64,000 nt of DNA. Origin: Macrotis lagotis (Eukaryota > Chordata > Mammalia > Peramelemorphia > Peramelidae). The notes under the pieces are model-generated. The model was not told the origin of the DNA. It saw only the letters and a list, made by a program, of their open reading frames with translations, and did not search any database. The stretch covers positions 253,276,518 to 253,340,517 of the forward strand of contig NC_133658.1 in NCBI RefSeq assembly GCF_037893015.1, given 5' to 3'. The position numbers and the translations under genes are program-made. Numbering within the stretch: position 1 is the stretch's first letter; every line of letters begins with the position of its first letter. Positions 36,745 to 49,279 of this stretch are shown here, in pieces.

Positions 36745-36985
36745 ATTGTATAGTGGCTTAGAGAGCTGACTCAGCAAGAATTGGCCTTTAAGACCCACCT
36801 TTGCCTTGCTGACTTCATGACCCTGGCAAGTCACTTAACCTCTCAGTGTTCTGGGCAACTCTCATTTTTGCCAGGAAATTTCAGGCACTTTGCCAGCCTG
36901 CAATGGTAAAGGGAATTTCCTCATCTAGGAGTTCCCCATATTGATGAAATCACAGGTTCAGTTCTTATCCATATTACTATTCCAC
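36745..36985 (+). mobile_element. CORE-type SINE relic
   Basis: The order gtatagtggcttagagagctg, ctggcaagtcacttaacctctcagtg, tgggcaactctc, gaatttcctcatctaggagttcccc, gatgaaatcacagg recalls an older marsupial SINE (THER-like). The family name is uncertain. It is preceded by a T tract. Confidence 0.6.
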
Positions 36986-36989
36986 ATGC

Positions 36990-39900
36990 TTCTTTCCCTA
37001 ATAATAATTCATTGTTCTCCTTCCATTGCTTTCTTAACTTCCAATAATACTTTTACCACTTATATCTTAGGACTCTCCTGAAGACCCTTTTATGAAAAAA
37101 GTTTATGACCTTGATTCTTTAAAATATGCACACAATTCTTGTTAATTCAGAGAACTGATAATTTTGTAGGTCTCTACAATAATAGTCATAATACTCATTT
37201 GCTACAATTTATAAACTAATCACCAGAGGATAGGTTACATACAGGTGTAATGACTTTTCAGAGTACAGTGATTTATAAAACTCTTCTGTGATCTGCCTTA
37301 GTAGGAGTGCCTACACAGAGGAAGTTGAAGGTCTTTGAAGTCTAATTAAATATTTCCTGAGATAATTCAAGTTTATGAAAGACAATTAAAGCTTAATTTT
37401 CTCCTGTAAGTTATTCCATGGTTGTTAACAATAGACTTATATATTTACACATTAGAGTTGAGAGTAGAGAATAAGGGGGAAAAAGAAAAATAAATTGATT
37501 TGAAAAAGAATTGGGGCAAAAATAAGTTATCAATTTTTATGGGTCTTGTTGAACAACTAAAATTACCAGAAATAGTTAATATTCTCACTACTTAAGTTTT
37601 ACACAGGACATACTTTTTTTGGCTTATGAGCCAAAACAACTGTTCTCTTCTACATTTTTTTGATGTAGAGTAAGCTTTAGTCACATTAGTGCCAATCTCT
37701 TTCTAAAAACAAAAGTGGTAGAACTAGAGATAACTAAAAAGTTAAGCTTTCATCTCACCTTTATGTAAGTTACTTTAATGTGTGAGTTTGTAGGCTGATT
37801 TTTAGGTAGTAATGAATGTATTTGATTATGATTTGAGCTAATTTTAGCTTCAATTAGGTTGTAACATTTTAAAAAACACTGAAACTTAACATAGAGCATA
37901 AAAATCTCCACAATTCCTTGCCCAAGTTAAAAATTATTTTTGCTATATGTTATAAATTGGGCAAATATGCAGTCTGAGGAGCTTTAGCAACTTGCTACTT
38001 CTAAAAGATAGAAAAACTTCTTGTAGCCTTTGAAAAATGCACTTTTACTTAGGCATATAAAGACACCCTAACCATCTAACTCAGGTATCCCGAAATACTG
38101 ATTCTAGTTGCTCTGCTTCTGACCTGAGGGTATTTCCTTGGTGAGAAAGGAATGGTGAAAGAAATCTAATGTTAAACTCCTTGCTCAGGATTTTGTCAAG
38201 GATTGTCATCATTCTTTATCCATTCCCACCACTTTTACTTTTTAAACAAGCAAAGACCACTCATAACCCCCACCCTTACCACCACCCTTCCCCCCATTCT
38301 AAGTTATGGTTGCATGGCACAATCTGTTGCTGTCTCTATAAATAAATGTTGAAGTTAGAAACCAGATAAAATTAAATTGTGTAAGGTTGCAAGAAGATTC
38401 AGTGTTCAGAGTGTAATAAAACATTTATACAGTAATTCTAAATGTATAATGTACAGCTGATTAAAGCATATTATCTGTGAGGCCAAAGATATGTCCCCTT
38501 TCCCTTTATTGTATATTTTTACATAAAGACCAGTTGTACTACACTGCTCCAATCACAAAGTTATTTTGCTAACATTCTACTAGCCATCTTGAACAAATAT
38601 GCTAGTTGGTCACAGGAAGAATCAGGTCATTCATCACAACTCATTACCAGTAGGGTGAGGGCTTGGGGCTTGGGGGGAATGACTCTATATGCCCTAATTC
38701 TGGATAAATAGAAACATAATGTATTACATTATGATTACTCTGATCTAAAAAGTAGGACACATTTAAATTATTTCACATGACTTGCCTCAGTTAAATTACA
38801 TTGTTGTTGCCTAGTTCTTTTTATCTTGGAAAGGTGTAAATTTTCAGATTCTGCATAATAAAAACTATCTTATATATGTTTGTGTATGCATAATTTTTAT
38901 TACTTTTAAAATTAATTTTTTTATTCTAAATACTTAAGAATAAATGTTTAGTAATTTTGTGGCAACACCTCTCATTCTCATACTAGATTATGTTATATTC
39001 TCTACCCACCAACCCCATTCCCTTTCCATCTAATTTGTATTTGTTTACAACCATAAATTGGTCTATAGTAGGGCATTCAATAGTGTTTAGTAGAATATTG
39101 AAGCGATACATGATACTATTCATTTTTCTCAGTTCATTCAAATAACTATAATAAACTTCAACATAGCTTAGAGAGATACTATTGCCTTTATTTGTGGTAA
39201 TTTCTACAATTTGGAAGAGATTAGAATTTCCTCTCAGGTTGTAGCTCTTGACCATGATTTAGTTTTCTGTTTCCTTTCACAACTTAATATTTTAAAATCA
39301 AAGATGCCAAAAAAATATCTCAAATATATTAGTGGTTAATCCTCTTTGTACAGCTTATTTGATGAAATTGAATGAAAGGATTTGGTTGGGAACCAGGAAT
39401 CAGAAAGGAGGGGATAGAGTTGATGTAGAAAAAGGAAACATGGGAAAGTGGGATCTTGACAACAAAATCCAGGGAAAATAAATATGCAGGTGTTTATTTA
39501 TCTTCTTTACATTGCCCCCTTAAGGATGTTTTGAAAGGGTTGCTATAATATTTTCCACCATAGGCAGCTTACTGTAATTGTATTTTGTCTTATGTTAATT
39601 TATTTCCATGAGCTGTTTTTGGATGGCTAATTTGAAAATTAAATTGGTCGTTTTATAAGTGAACTGGTAAAAGAAATTGAAAGACACTAAATAGGAGTGG
39701 TCCCCCCCCCATAATTTATTTATCTTTTGCTCAAAAATAATAAATGAAAGAGTATTTACTAATTACTGACTGATAGTCTCAGTCCTCAAGGAGTTTATAT
39801 TCTATTGGAGAAGGAGGACAAAATAAATAGAGGAGTGGTGGCCAAGAGAAAATATTTTTGTCTTTTGTCTTTTCACTGCCATTGAACATTCATTTATTAT

Positions 39901-40402
39901 GCCCTTTCCAGAAGCAGTAGTACTATTGATTAGATTACTGTTCCTAGTAAAAGAGATAGAAAACTCGAGTTGTCATCAGACAGAACTGTGGAGAATTTAT
40001 ATGAATGTTCTGTATAGTCGGGAATAGACCTAAAATTATTAAATTATTAGACATTATCACTAAGTTGTATTTAGGGTCAAAACTGGGATATACTGTTTCA
40101 TTTATTCTTTATGACAGTTTTCTAAAGTACATAGAAGTAGGTTTATCTTAGTTAAGAACAGGAAGTTAGAATGAATAATAGATAAGGAAGAGTCTGTTGA
40201 CACATCAGGTTGTATATTCTAGTTTGGCTTCACAAAATTGGAATTTTGTGCATCATTCTTCCCCAAAGTGGTGTCAGAAGCCCATAATGTTTTTGGTACT
40301 TTGAAGTGTGTAGTAAAATATTTTCCATATACATGTGAAATAGAAGAATTGAATCTGACTCAAAACTCCCCAGATCAGAGCCTCATAGGTAGGGTGCCTA
40401 GT
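36990..40402. other. Unique intron sequence
   Basis: AT-rich, very few recognisable repeats, no open frame with known domains and no exon seen. A C-rich run occurs near 38265-38300. Confidence 0.4.
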
Positions 40403-40419
40403 CAATACAGCATCCTATT

Positions 40420-40567
40420 TTTTTTTTTTTGGTTTTTGCGAGGCAATGGGGTTAAGTGACTTGCCCAAGGTCACACAGCTAGGTTAAGTGCTTGTGGCCA
40501 AATTTGAACTCAGGTCCTCTGGTCTCCAGGGTCAGTGCTGTATCCCCCTGTGCCACCTAGCTGCCCC
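40420..40567 (-). mobile_element. tRNA-headed SINE with 17-bp duplication
   Basis: Reverse copy with flanking caatacagcatcctatt (40403-40419) and caatacagtatcctatt (40568-40584), one mismatch in 17. Confidence 0.93.
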
Positions 40568-40671
40568 CAATACAGTATCCTATTAATAATCAGTACTAAA
40601 AGGTAAATGTTCTTAAGATCTGAGAATACATCCGACGTGTATTTATAATTTTCTTTCAGAAAATACTGTCT

Positions 40672-40807
40672 AGGGGCGGCTAGGTGGCGCCGTGGATAAA
40701 GCACTGGTCCTGGAGTCAGGAGTACCTGGGTTCAGATTACCTAGCTGTGTGGCCTTGGGCAAGCCACTTAACCCCATTTGCCTTGCAAAAAAAAAAAACC
40801 CTTAAAA
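40672..40807 (+). mobile_element. tRNA-headed SINE, internally deleted
   Basis: Near-consensus head and tail, but the stretch between gggttca and gattacctagctg is missing. Flanks aaaatactgtct (40660-40671) and aaaatagtgtct (40808-40819) match at 11 of 12. Confidence 0.9.
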
Positions 40808-41239
40808 AAAATAGTGTCTGACAGTAGTCACTTATATAGATCCTGTTATAGAAAAGCCATGAAGATTTGACAAAATGCATGTGTACTGGAGTAGAGGGCT
40901 TTTATTTGCTTTTGATTCAAGTTAGCTTAAGCTTCTTTTTTCCTTTATTTACTCTGAACTTGAGAAATAAAACAAGCATTTCCATAACAAAAATGGGATA
41001 TAGAAAAACAAGATTGCACCTGAATCTCAGATCCATTATGTACAACTTGCTATTCCTTTCAGATGTACAACAGTCATTGTGTAACTTTTTTCCTTTCTCC
41101 CCCCCCCCCAACAAACTTTGAGATGGCTACAATTAGACATCTGTGTATATGTGTAAATACATATTATGTCATTTCTTCTTCTGGATTCAAACTGTAACAT
41201 CCTTTATAGGGTCTTTGTGGTTAATTTAAGTACTTACAA

Positions 41240-42865
41240 TAGTCAGAATAACTTGGTTGCTCCAAGTTCTTAAAATAATACCGTTATTTCTGCATACAAT
41301 GTTCTTTTGTTTCTGCTCATTTTTTTTTCATTATTTCAAGGAGTTCTCTCCATGATTTTCTAAAATCACTGAGCTCATCATTTCTTATATCGGAGTAATA
41401 TATTCCACCACAAACATAATATCACAATTTATTTAATCATTTCACATTTCACGGGTATCCCCATAATTTTCAGTTCTTTGCCACCACAAAGAGAACTGCT
41501 ATAAATAATTTAAAACATGTAGGTTCTTTTCCATTTTCCCCAGTCATTTTGAGAAATAGACGTAATAGTGGTATTGCTGGGTCAAAGGGTATACACAGGT
41601 TAATAACTTTTGGGGCATAATTCCAAATCTCTCTCCAGAATGATTATTTCGGCTCACAGATCCCACCAACAATGAATTAAGGTCCCAATTTTTCCACATC
41701 CCCTCCAATATTTGCCACTTTCTCTATCTTATTATTTTAGACAATCTGATAGGTGTAAAATGATATTTCATTTAATTTTCATTTCCCAAATAATGATTTA
41801 GTGCATTATTTTCAATGACAATAAATTGCTTTGATTTCTTCATCAAAAAACTGTTCACATACTTTGACCATTTACCAATTGGGGAATGACGTTCTTTTTT
41901 TTATTTATTTTTATTAAAGATATTGAGTTTTACAATTTTCCCCCCCAATCTTGCTTCCCCCCCCCCCACGGAAAGCACTCTGTCTGTCTTTACTTTGTTT
42001 CCATGTTGTACCTTGATCCAAATTGGGTGTGGTGAGAGAGAAATCATATCCTTAAAGAAGAGAAGTCTAAGAGGTAACAAAATCAGACAATAAGATATCT
42101 GTTTTTTTCTAAACTTCATTTTTTTTCTCTTGGTTTATTTATCAGTATCATATTTGTTTCACAAAAGGAGTTTGGTGGGACCTCCTCTTTGCCCATTATT
42201 CCAAATAATTTATTTAATGTTAGAATTCGTTTGTCTTTTTAGTGTTTGATGGAATTCACTTGAAAATCCATCTGCTTTGTTGTGCTTTTTTCTTAGGAAA
42301 AAAGCCTGTTCAATTTCTTTTTCTAAAATACATCTATTTAGATGTTGTTTCCTTTTTTGATAATTTAGGCAGTTTGTAATCTTTGTAAATATTTTTCTAT
42401 TTCACTTAAGTTGTTAAATTTATTGGCATATAATTGGGCAAAATAACTCTTTACAATTGCTTTGATTTCATTTTCTTTAGTGTTATATTCACCATATTCA
42501 TTTTTGATACTAGAAATTTGGTTTCTTCTCATTTTTTAAATCATATTAACCAATGGTTTATCTATTTTATTGATTTTTTTCATAATACAAACTCCTAGTT
42601 TTATTTATTAAGTCACAGGTTTTCTTACACTGCTGCCCAGGGACTAGCGATGTTTGCCACTTCACTTGGACCTTAACTTTCTTCCCTGGGATCTTTCCTT
42701 AAGTCTCCTCCATTGGCCTAGAAAGACTACTGTTCTGTCTCAACTCTTGCTTATTCTTACCTGCTCTGAGGTCACCCTGAGGCTTTATTTTGTCTTGTTT
42801 GTAGAGGAAATCTGAAGAACTTGGAATTTTCTGATCTACTCAGCCATCTTCCCAGAATCCCCTTC
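41240..42865 (-). mobile_element. Older L1, reverse strand, internally deleted and interrupted
   Basis: On the minus strand the 5' terminus is near 42860 (ggattctgggaagatggctgag), with about 240 bases of 5' UTR joined directly to ORF2 pre-RT sequence near 42600. ORF2 C-terminal sequence follows down to 41240 (complement of tattgctgggtcaaaggg near 41572-41590). A fragment of a younger L1 3' end sits inside at 41893-42116. ORF1 and the endonuclease are missing. Confidence 0.75.
41893..42116 (-). mobile_element. Young L1 3'-UTR fragment nested in older L1
   Basis: Nearly identical to 43050-43265 (ctttactttgtttccatgttg, ccttgatccaaattgggtgtg, gagagaaatcatatcc, atcagacaataagatatctg). It marks a 5'-truncated insertion of the same young L1 family. 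Confidence 0.85.
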
Positions 42866-43004
42866 AGCTTTTCTATAAAAATGTTTGTTCTTCTACAAAA
42901 AATATATGAAAGCTTCCAGGAGAGAAGCATCTTGATAGAATTAGGGACAGATTTTCATTTGTCACCAATTAAATCATTTAATTACAATTATTTAATAAAT
43001 TCTT

Positions 43005-43800
43005 TTTTGTGTTATTCCTTATTTGTTTTCTTTTTTAAAATTTTTTAAATTTTTATTAAAGATATTATTTGAGTTTTACAATTTTCCCCCATCTTGCTTC
43101 CCTCCCCCCACCCCCACCCCACAGATAGCACTCCGTCAGTCTTTACTTTGTTTCCATGTTGTACCTTGATCCAAATTGGGTGTGATGAGAGAGAAATCAT
43201 ATCCTTAAAGAGAACAGAATTCTCAGAGGTAACAAGATCAGACAATAAGATACCTGTTTTTGTTTCCAAATTAAAGGGAATAGTCCTTGTACTTTGTTCA
43301 AACTCCACAGCTCCTTATCTGGATACAGATGGTACTCTCCTTTGCAGACAGCCCAAAACTGTTCCCAATTGTTGCACTGATGGAATGAGCAGGGTTGAAC
43401 ATCACTCCCATGTTGCTGTTAGGGTGTACAGTGTTTCTGGTTCTGCTCATCTCACTCAGCATCAGTTCATGCAAATCCCTCCAGGTTTCCCTGAAATCCT
43501 GTCCCTCCTGGTTTCTAATAGAACAATAGTGTTCCATGACATACATATACCACAGTTTGCTAAGCCATTCCCCAATTGAAGGACATTTACTGGATTTCCA
43601 ATTCTTTGCCACCACAAACAGGGCTACTATAAATATTTTTGTACAAGTAATGTTTTTTACCCTTTTTCCTCATCTCTTCAGGGTATAGACCCAGTAGTGG
43701 TATTGCTGGGTCAAAGGGTATGTACATTTTTGTTGCCCTTTGGGCATAGTTCCAAATAGCTCTCCAGAAGGGTTGGATGAGTTCACAGCTCCACCAACAT
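43005..43800 (-). mobile_element. Young L1, 5'-truncated, with 11-bp duplication
   Basis: L1 3' end on the minus strand: the last part of ORF2 plus the 3' UTR and A-rich tail. The duplication aataaattctt is at 42994-43004 and 43801-43811. Low divergence and a clean duplication suggest a fairly recent insertion. Confidence 0.92.
43298..43615 (-). pseudogene. L1 ORF2 C-terminal fragment
   Basis: A 105-codon open stretch whose first part (CPSIGEWLSKLWYMYVMEHY) matches the conserved L1 ORF2 C-terminus (W-x-x-K-x-W-Y-x-Y-x-M-E-Y-Y in many mammals). It lacks the endonuclease and reverse transcriptase, so it is a dead-on-arrival fragment. Confidence 0.88.
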
Positions 43801-43811
43801 AATAAATTCTT

Positions 43812-46250
43812 AAAAAGGAATTATGAAATTAATAAAGTAGTAATAAGATATGGGTCATAGATCTAAATAACTGAAAGGGACTACAGAGATTGAGAAGGTT
43901 TGCAGTTTGAACCTTATGAAAGTCTTGCTCAATAGAGAAATGTACATTTATTGTAATGATTTTTGTAATGGCTATTACATAACCACATTGATAACTGTGT
44001 TTTTAATGATTCCTTCTGTCCAGTAGCTTGTGAAATACTTTTAAGGTCATATTTAAGCAATAAATGTGTCAAACCTAGGCGTTTTAAATTTTCAAATCAA
44101 GTTTATAAATTCTGTAGACTTGTTTAGAATTTTTAAAATTGTAAGGAACCTTAGAAGACCAACCATCTCAATTTTTTTTTATAAATGAAAATATTAAGGT
44201 AGAAAAGTTAAGTGACTCTTACAAGTTATATAACTGGTTAGTGGCAGAATGGGACTAGAACCAATGGTTCTTGACTTTCAGATCTGTTCCTTCTACTACA
44301 TTGTATCTTGTTAACATTTTAATGTAGGCACCAAACCTGGCAGTTTTAAAGACCATGTGGGCAAATTTGGACAAACTTTTAGGATTCTTTAAGCTTTTTA
44401 AACTTTTCTTTGCCCCATAATCAAAAATTGAGAAAAAAATGTCACTTTTGTTTCTATTAATATTGCAAGTGAAGCACCTGTGTATACATTTGCTTCATTT
44501 TTTTGTGTATGTGTTTTTTTAAATCAATATCACCAAACCTTTCCTGTTTTTTCATTTAGATAAGGGTATAGTGGCTAAAAAAGATGTTCTGAAATTCTTT
44601 TATTAGGAAAATTGTCTTTTTTTTCTGTTTTTGTATTGATATAGTCATTTAAATATTGCAAGTATCTTTAAACTTATATAATTGGAAATAGATACTATGA
44701 AACAGAGGGCTAATGTCAAGATATTACATGATAGAAGAAATTAACATTGTAAGAAGGGAATGAAAAATGAATTTATTGCAAAATGACAACCTTTTAAAAA
44801 CCTTTAACTTTAAATGAGAATTCTGGGTTTACCTTTGCCTTCAGATAGTTGACTCAAGGGTGTGAAAACCCATATAGGGGTTGGGAATGAAGAGTAGGTG
44901 ATTTCATTGAGCTTTAGTATCTGATAAATAGTTAAGCAAAAAAAATGAGAATCCTTGAATTATTAAGTTTTATGGTAATTATGCTAGGTGTTAGACATTT
45001 TTAAAATGCTTATAAACTGAAAGATTTAATTTTAGGCAACTCTTAGTAGACAGAAGATGACTTTGTATGTCAAATTGATAAGTAATCATTAAAAAGGCAT
45101 TACATTTTGAGTTTTATTAAATTTTTTATTTGCGTTGTATTAATGGTGTCATTTTCCCAAATCATTTGTAAGCTACTTGAAGGCAAGGACTATGTCTTCT
45201 ATTTTATGTATCCATAGTACTCTTGAATGCTACATTCATGACTTTCAATAAATTTTGATTGGTTTTGTAGTGCAGGTATGTGTGTTTATAAACACTGATC
45301 CATTTACTACATTGAAGTTGTATGGGATTTTGTAGCCTCTATAAGTTATTCTTATTCTGATCAAATAAAATTTTAATTGTCTATTTAGACCCTATTACTC
45401 TTTCTGGATGTGCAGTTTATTAGGTGGTTTATTGGGTCTTATGTTCCAACCTGTTTTCCAAGTAAGAGAAATAGTAGTAGTGTGAAGTAATCTCATTGGT
45501 AGAAGCTTTTAAATTAGATATGAATTTTCTTTCATACTTATAGGAAGTTGAGAAATCTATAATAAGCAAGAGAGTGGTCAAGTACAAGAAGTAAAGATCT
45601 TGTCAGTATGTTATTTTGTGGTCAGTTTTGTGGTCTATTATAAAAATAAAAAATTGGACTAGAATGAAAGTTACATGTTTGCAGCTCTTAAGTTAGATCA
45701 TTACTAATCTAGAAGGACTAAGTCCTCTGTTTTTAGAGTTTTGGAGTTTCCTAAAATTTGTGCCAGAGAGATTCTCCTGGCCATTTCCTACATACCTTAG
45801 CTTTTCCCCATCCCCTGACTTTTATATAATGTGAATGATACAATTACAGTTATACTTAACAGAATAAGCAAATGAAGGGGGCGGGAATATCTGATCTTCT
45901 TTTACTTAGTCTTTGGTATCACCCTGGTAAGAGATTGTTCATATGACCCAGGGGGTGTTTTCCTAGATTGCAACCAAAGACCATTGGTTAGAGATTGTGT
46001 TCCTTTTTTACTGTTGGAATATTTTTGTTACTTCTTTTTTTTTTTTAATTAAATTTCCAGTGCCAAGCACTAGAAGGTACATGAGTAATTTAATATCAAG
46101 GTTAATGAGTTTAAGTTTAAATGGAATAGATTCAGTTCCTCCTTATCCAGGACACAGGGCAACTCAGTTCAATTGTTCCCCCTCCCACTGGTTAGTATTC
46201 TCTGGCACCATCATAACTATGTGGTCATAATTGAATCTAGGTTGGTAAAT
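43812..46250. other. Intron sequence with minor relics
   Basis: MIR/CR1-like piece near 44130-44310 (ttgtaaggaaccttagaagacc ... taactggttagtggcagaatggg) and an L2 3' end on + near 45165-45270 (agctacttgaaggcaagg ... tttcaataaattttgattg). The rest is unassigned and AT-rich. Confidence 0.45.
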
Positions 46251-46760
46251 ATACACATACTTTATTTTAACTTTTTTAATTTGAATTCCAAATTTTCTCC
46301 TTCCTTCCAGCCCCTCCCCTACTCATTGAAAAGACAAGCATTATATTGGTTATACTTGTGAAGTCATACAAAACCTATTTCCATATTTGTTGTTGAATCA
46401 TTTTAGTTGTGTCCAACTAAAGTCATTTTAGTTGTGGTTTTCTTCAAAAAGATACTGAAGTGTTTTTCCATTTCCTTCACCAGCTTCTCTTATTGATGAG
46501 GAAACTGAGGCAAAGAGGGTTAAGTGACTTGCCCAGGGTCACACAGCTGGTAAGTGTCTGAGGCTGGATTTGAACTCACAAAGATGAATCTTCCTGGCTC
46601 TAGACCCAGCACTTCTATCTACCATTGCCACCTGGCTGCCTCCATTTCCATATTTGCCCTATCTGAATGTATATTATTAATGGAGTCTTGATTTCTATTG
46701 TTAGATCATTATCTATCCTCTTTAAATGAGAATGTCTCCAGATTTGTCTCACTCTACATT
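46250..46760 (-). mobile_element. L1 3'-UTR relic split by a Mar1 SINE
   Basis: The block ttgaattccaaattttctccttccttcc ... gtgaagtcatacaaaacctatttccatatt is a reverse-strand marsupial L1 3' UTR type. It resumes after 46656 (tatttgccctatctgaatgt). Confidence 0.55.
46390..46643 (-). mobile_element. Mar1-type SINE with 13-bp duplication
   Basis: Reverse-strand Mar1 with a small extra repeat of ttttagttgtg in its tail. The duplication atttccatatttg is at 46377-46389 and 46644-46656. Confidence 0.93.
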
Positions 46761-46829
46761 CTGGCTTATTCCCATTGACTATTATGAGTTTACTTATTTC
46801 TGCATAAATGACTCTCCTCTCTGTTCTCC

Positions 46830-47110
46830 AACCACCTGCTGGTTGTCAACATCTCAAACCCATTTCTAAAACTGATACTGTTATCTTGCCCCCCCTCTCT
46901 TACATTTCTCTGTTTCTGTTGAGGGAACCACCATCCTTTCATGTACCCATGGATAAAATTTAGACAAATATGACCTTTTTCTATGCCTCCTGGCCCATGA
47001 ATTCTGCTGGACTCCCCCACTCTGCCTGCCTTGATGTGCCTCCCTTTCCTCTTGCACAGCCAATAAGTAAGTTGCTTTGGATGTAAACTGATCTCTTCCA
47101 ATCCAGTGGC
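46830..47110 (+). mobile_element. L2 LINE, ORF2 C-terminal relic
   Basis: The order gttgtcaacatctcaaaccc, tactgttatcttgccccccc, tccctgttt-like ctgtttctgttgagggaaccaccatcc follows the L2 ORF2 3' region (N-I-S-K-x...V-E-G-T-T-I-L). Frame lost. Confidence 0.65.
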
Positions 47111-48950
47111 CTCCATTGAATTCCAAATTTACTGGCATATTGAGTGCAGAGTGCAGAACTTTAATAGCATCATTTTTTAAATAGCTCACCTGAAATTCTA
47201 ATATCTCTACTAGCTTCATTTTTAACTAATTTTTTTTTCTTTTACTTCACTTTCTAGAATGTCTAGCTCTGGATCAATAACCACACCATCATAGTTAGCG
47301 ATGATACTAGTTCTTCTGTATATTCTTGCCACCTCTTTTCTACTTCTGCTAAGTCCCTATAATTTTTGTCTTTCATCATGCCCATTTTTTGCATGAAAAT
47401 TCTAATTTTTTTGCTCTAATTTGCTTGAAGAAATCTCGTCTTCCCTAGTCTTTTGTTTTATTCTATACCTTTACATTTAAGAAAACCTTGTTACGTTGAG
47501 TATATCTTTCCCCTTCATTCCATTTTACTTTTCTTTTTCCTCAGCTATTTTTAAAGCCTAATTAAACAACCTTTTTGCTTTCATGGCCTTTTTTCCCCCA
47601 CTGGAATACTTCTGTTGCTGTCTCCTGTAAAAATATTGTAAACCTCTGTCCATATCTACTATCTACTAGATCTAATCCCTTAAATCACTTTGAATTCATA
47701 TTCATAAGGAATGTTATTTAGGTTTACCTAAATATATTTACCTAAACATTTACCTATACATTCTGTTGGTTTTTCCTACTTTCTTCAGTTTAAGCCTGAA
47801 TTTTGCAATAAGAAGTTCTTGTTCTGAGCCACAATCAGCTCCAGATCTTATTTTAGCTGATTGTATACTATAGAACTTCATCTTTGACTTCAAAATATAT
47901 AATCAATCTTATTTCAATATTGACATCTGGTAATGTTCACACGTAGAGTTGTCTTTCAGATTGTTGAAAAAAAGACTATACCACCTAACTGAAATAAAAT
48001 TATCAACCAGATTTCCGTTTTCTTTCCAGGCTTAATTTATATTCTTCTTTTTCATTCATTCTGCTTTTCCAGTCAACCTGATTTACTGTTTTCCAGATTG
48101 AGCTTGATAATCTTCAGTCTTTGTACCTTTATACCAGGTGACTCTACCATCACCAGCTTCCTGATTCCAGAAATATGCTTCCTTCAAGTCTCAGATCAGG
48201 GGCAACTTCTAGCTTTTCTAGTTCCCCACCCCACTTTATTAATCTCTCCTTTCTCATATTGTCTTTAATTTACTCATGTGTGTACTTGTTATAACCCTCT
48301 CAAACTGTAAACTCTCTGAAGGAACTGGCCAGTTTTGTAGTCATTTATATCCTCAAAGAAAGTGCTTAATTTTTTGTTTTGAGCTGTAATGCACATTAGC
48401 ACCAGAAAATTGAATGGTTGATGACAATTTCATCGAGTAAACTTGTATACTTGTAGGAGAAAGACACTCCTTCTTGAATAACTTTAGGGTTGGCCAGAAA
48501 TACTTTTATGAAGAGATTTTGTTTGGCAGATTGTGAATTAAAGAAAATATCTGCTTAGTTGAACCCTAAACCATGCTCCCTCTGCCCACAACATGGGTTA
48601 CATAAATAAACAAAAATTCCATTGGTTATCTTGAGATTCTTCCAATAAAGACATTGCTGTCATATAGTGTCATAATTTATAATTAAACCCTATCAACTTT
48701 AGGCTTAGTGGCAAAGAGATGAGAAGCGGGGTGGCATAATGGGTAGAATGTTGAATTTGCAGATGAATGTCTGTCCTTGATTTTTGGAATAGGCTACAGC
48801 ATCAGGTAGGTGATACCATGACAAGCACATGAATTGGATTTGAGTGAGGCAGTGCTGTGCTAAGACACCAGTCTCACTTTCTCCTCCAGAGCCATCTGGG
48901 TTCAGTGGCCAGATCAGGACAGCTGGAGATGACCCTGTATAGAATGCAAT
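47111..48950. other. Intron sequence with L2 pieces
   Basis: L2-like 3' sequence on + near 48040-48400 (cattctgcttttccagtcaacctg ... aaactgtaaactctctgaagg). The rest is pyrimidine-rich and unassigned; it may be more L2. Confidence 0.45.
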
Positions 48951-49074
48951 CAGGGTTAAGTGACTTGCCCAAGGTCACACAATTAATAAAAGTCAAATGT
49001 CTGAGATCGCATTTGAACTCCAGTTATTCTGACTTGAAGGCCAGTGCTCTATACACTGCACCACCTAACTGTCC
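48951..49074 (-). mobile_element. tRNA-headed SINE, old
   Basis: Diverged reverse copy: gttaagtgacttgcccaagg ... gtgctctatacactgcaccacctaactgtcc. Its T-rich tail end is lost. Confidence 0.82.
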
Positions 49075-49279
49075 TTGGATTTGGAGAATGGAAATCTGAT
49101 CTTGTAACTAGCTTTGTGGCTTTAGTGTAGTCCTTTCACCTTTAACCTCAGTTCCATCATTTGTAAAATAAGATTGTCCATAGTTCTGTTTTTGTGAATC
49201 TCATGAAATAATACATATAAACTGCTTTGCTTTAAGGCATGACATAAATATTGGCCTGTTGTCTCATCTATCAACAAAC

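Noticed and set aside
43094..43579. 161-codon open frame on the + strand
   Set aside because: It is the complement of the L1 ORF2 C-terminus and 3' UTR on the minus strand; no host protein.
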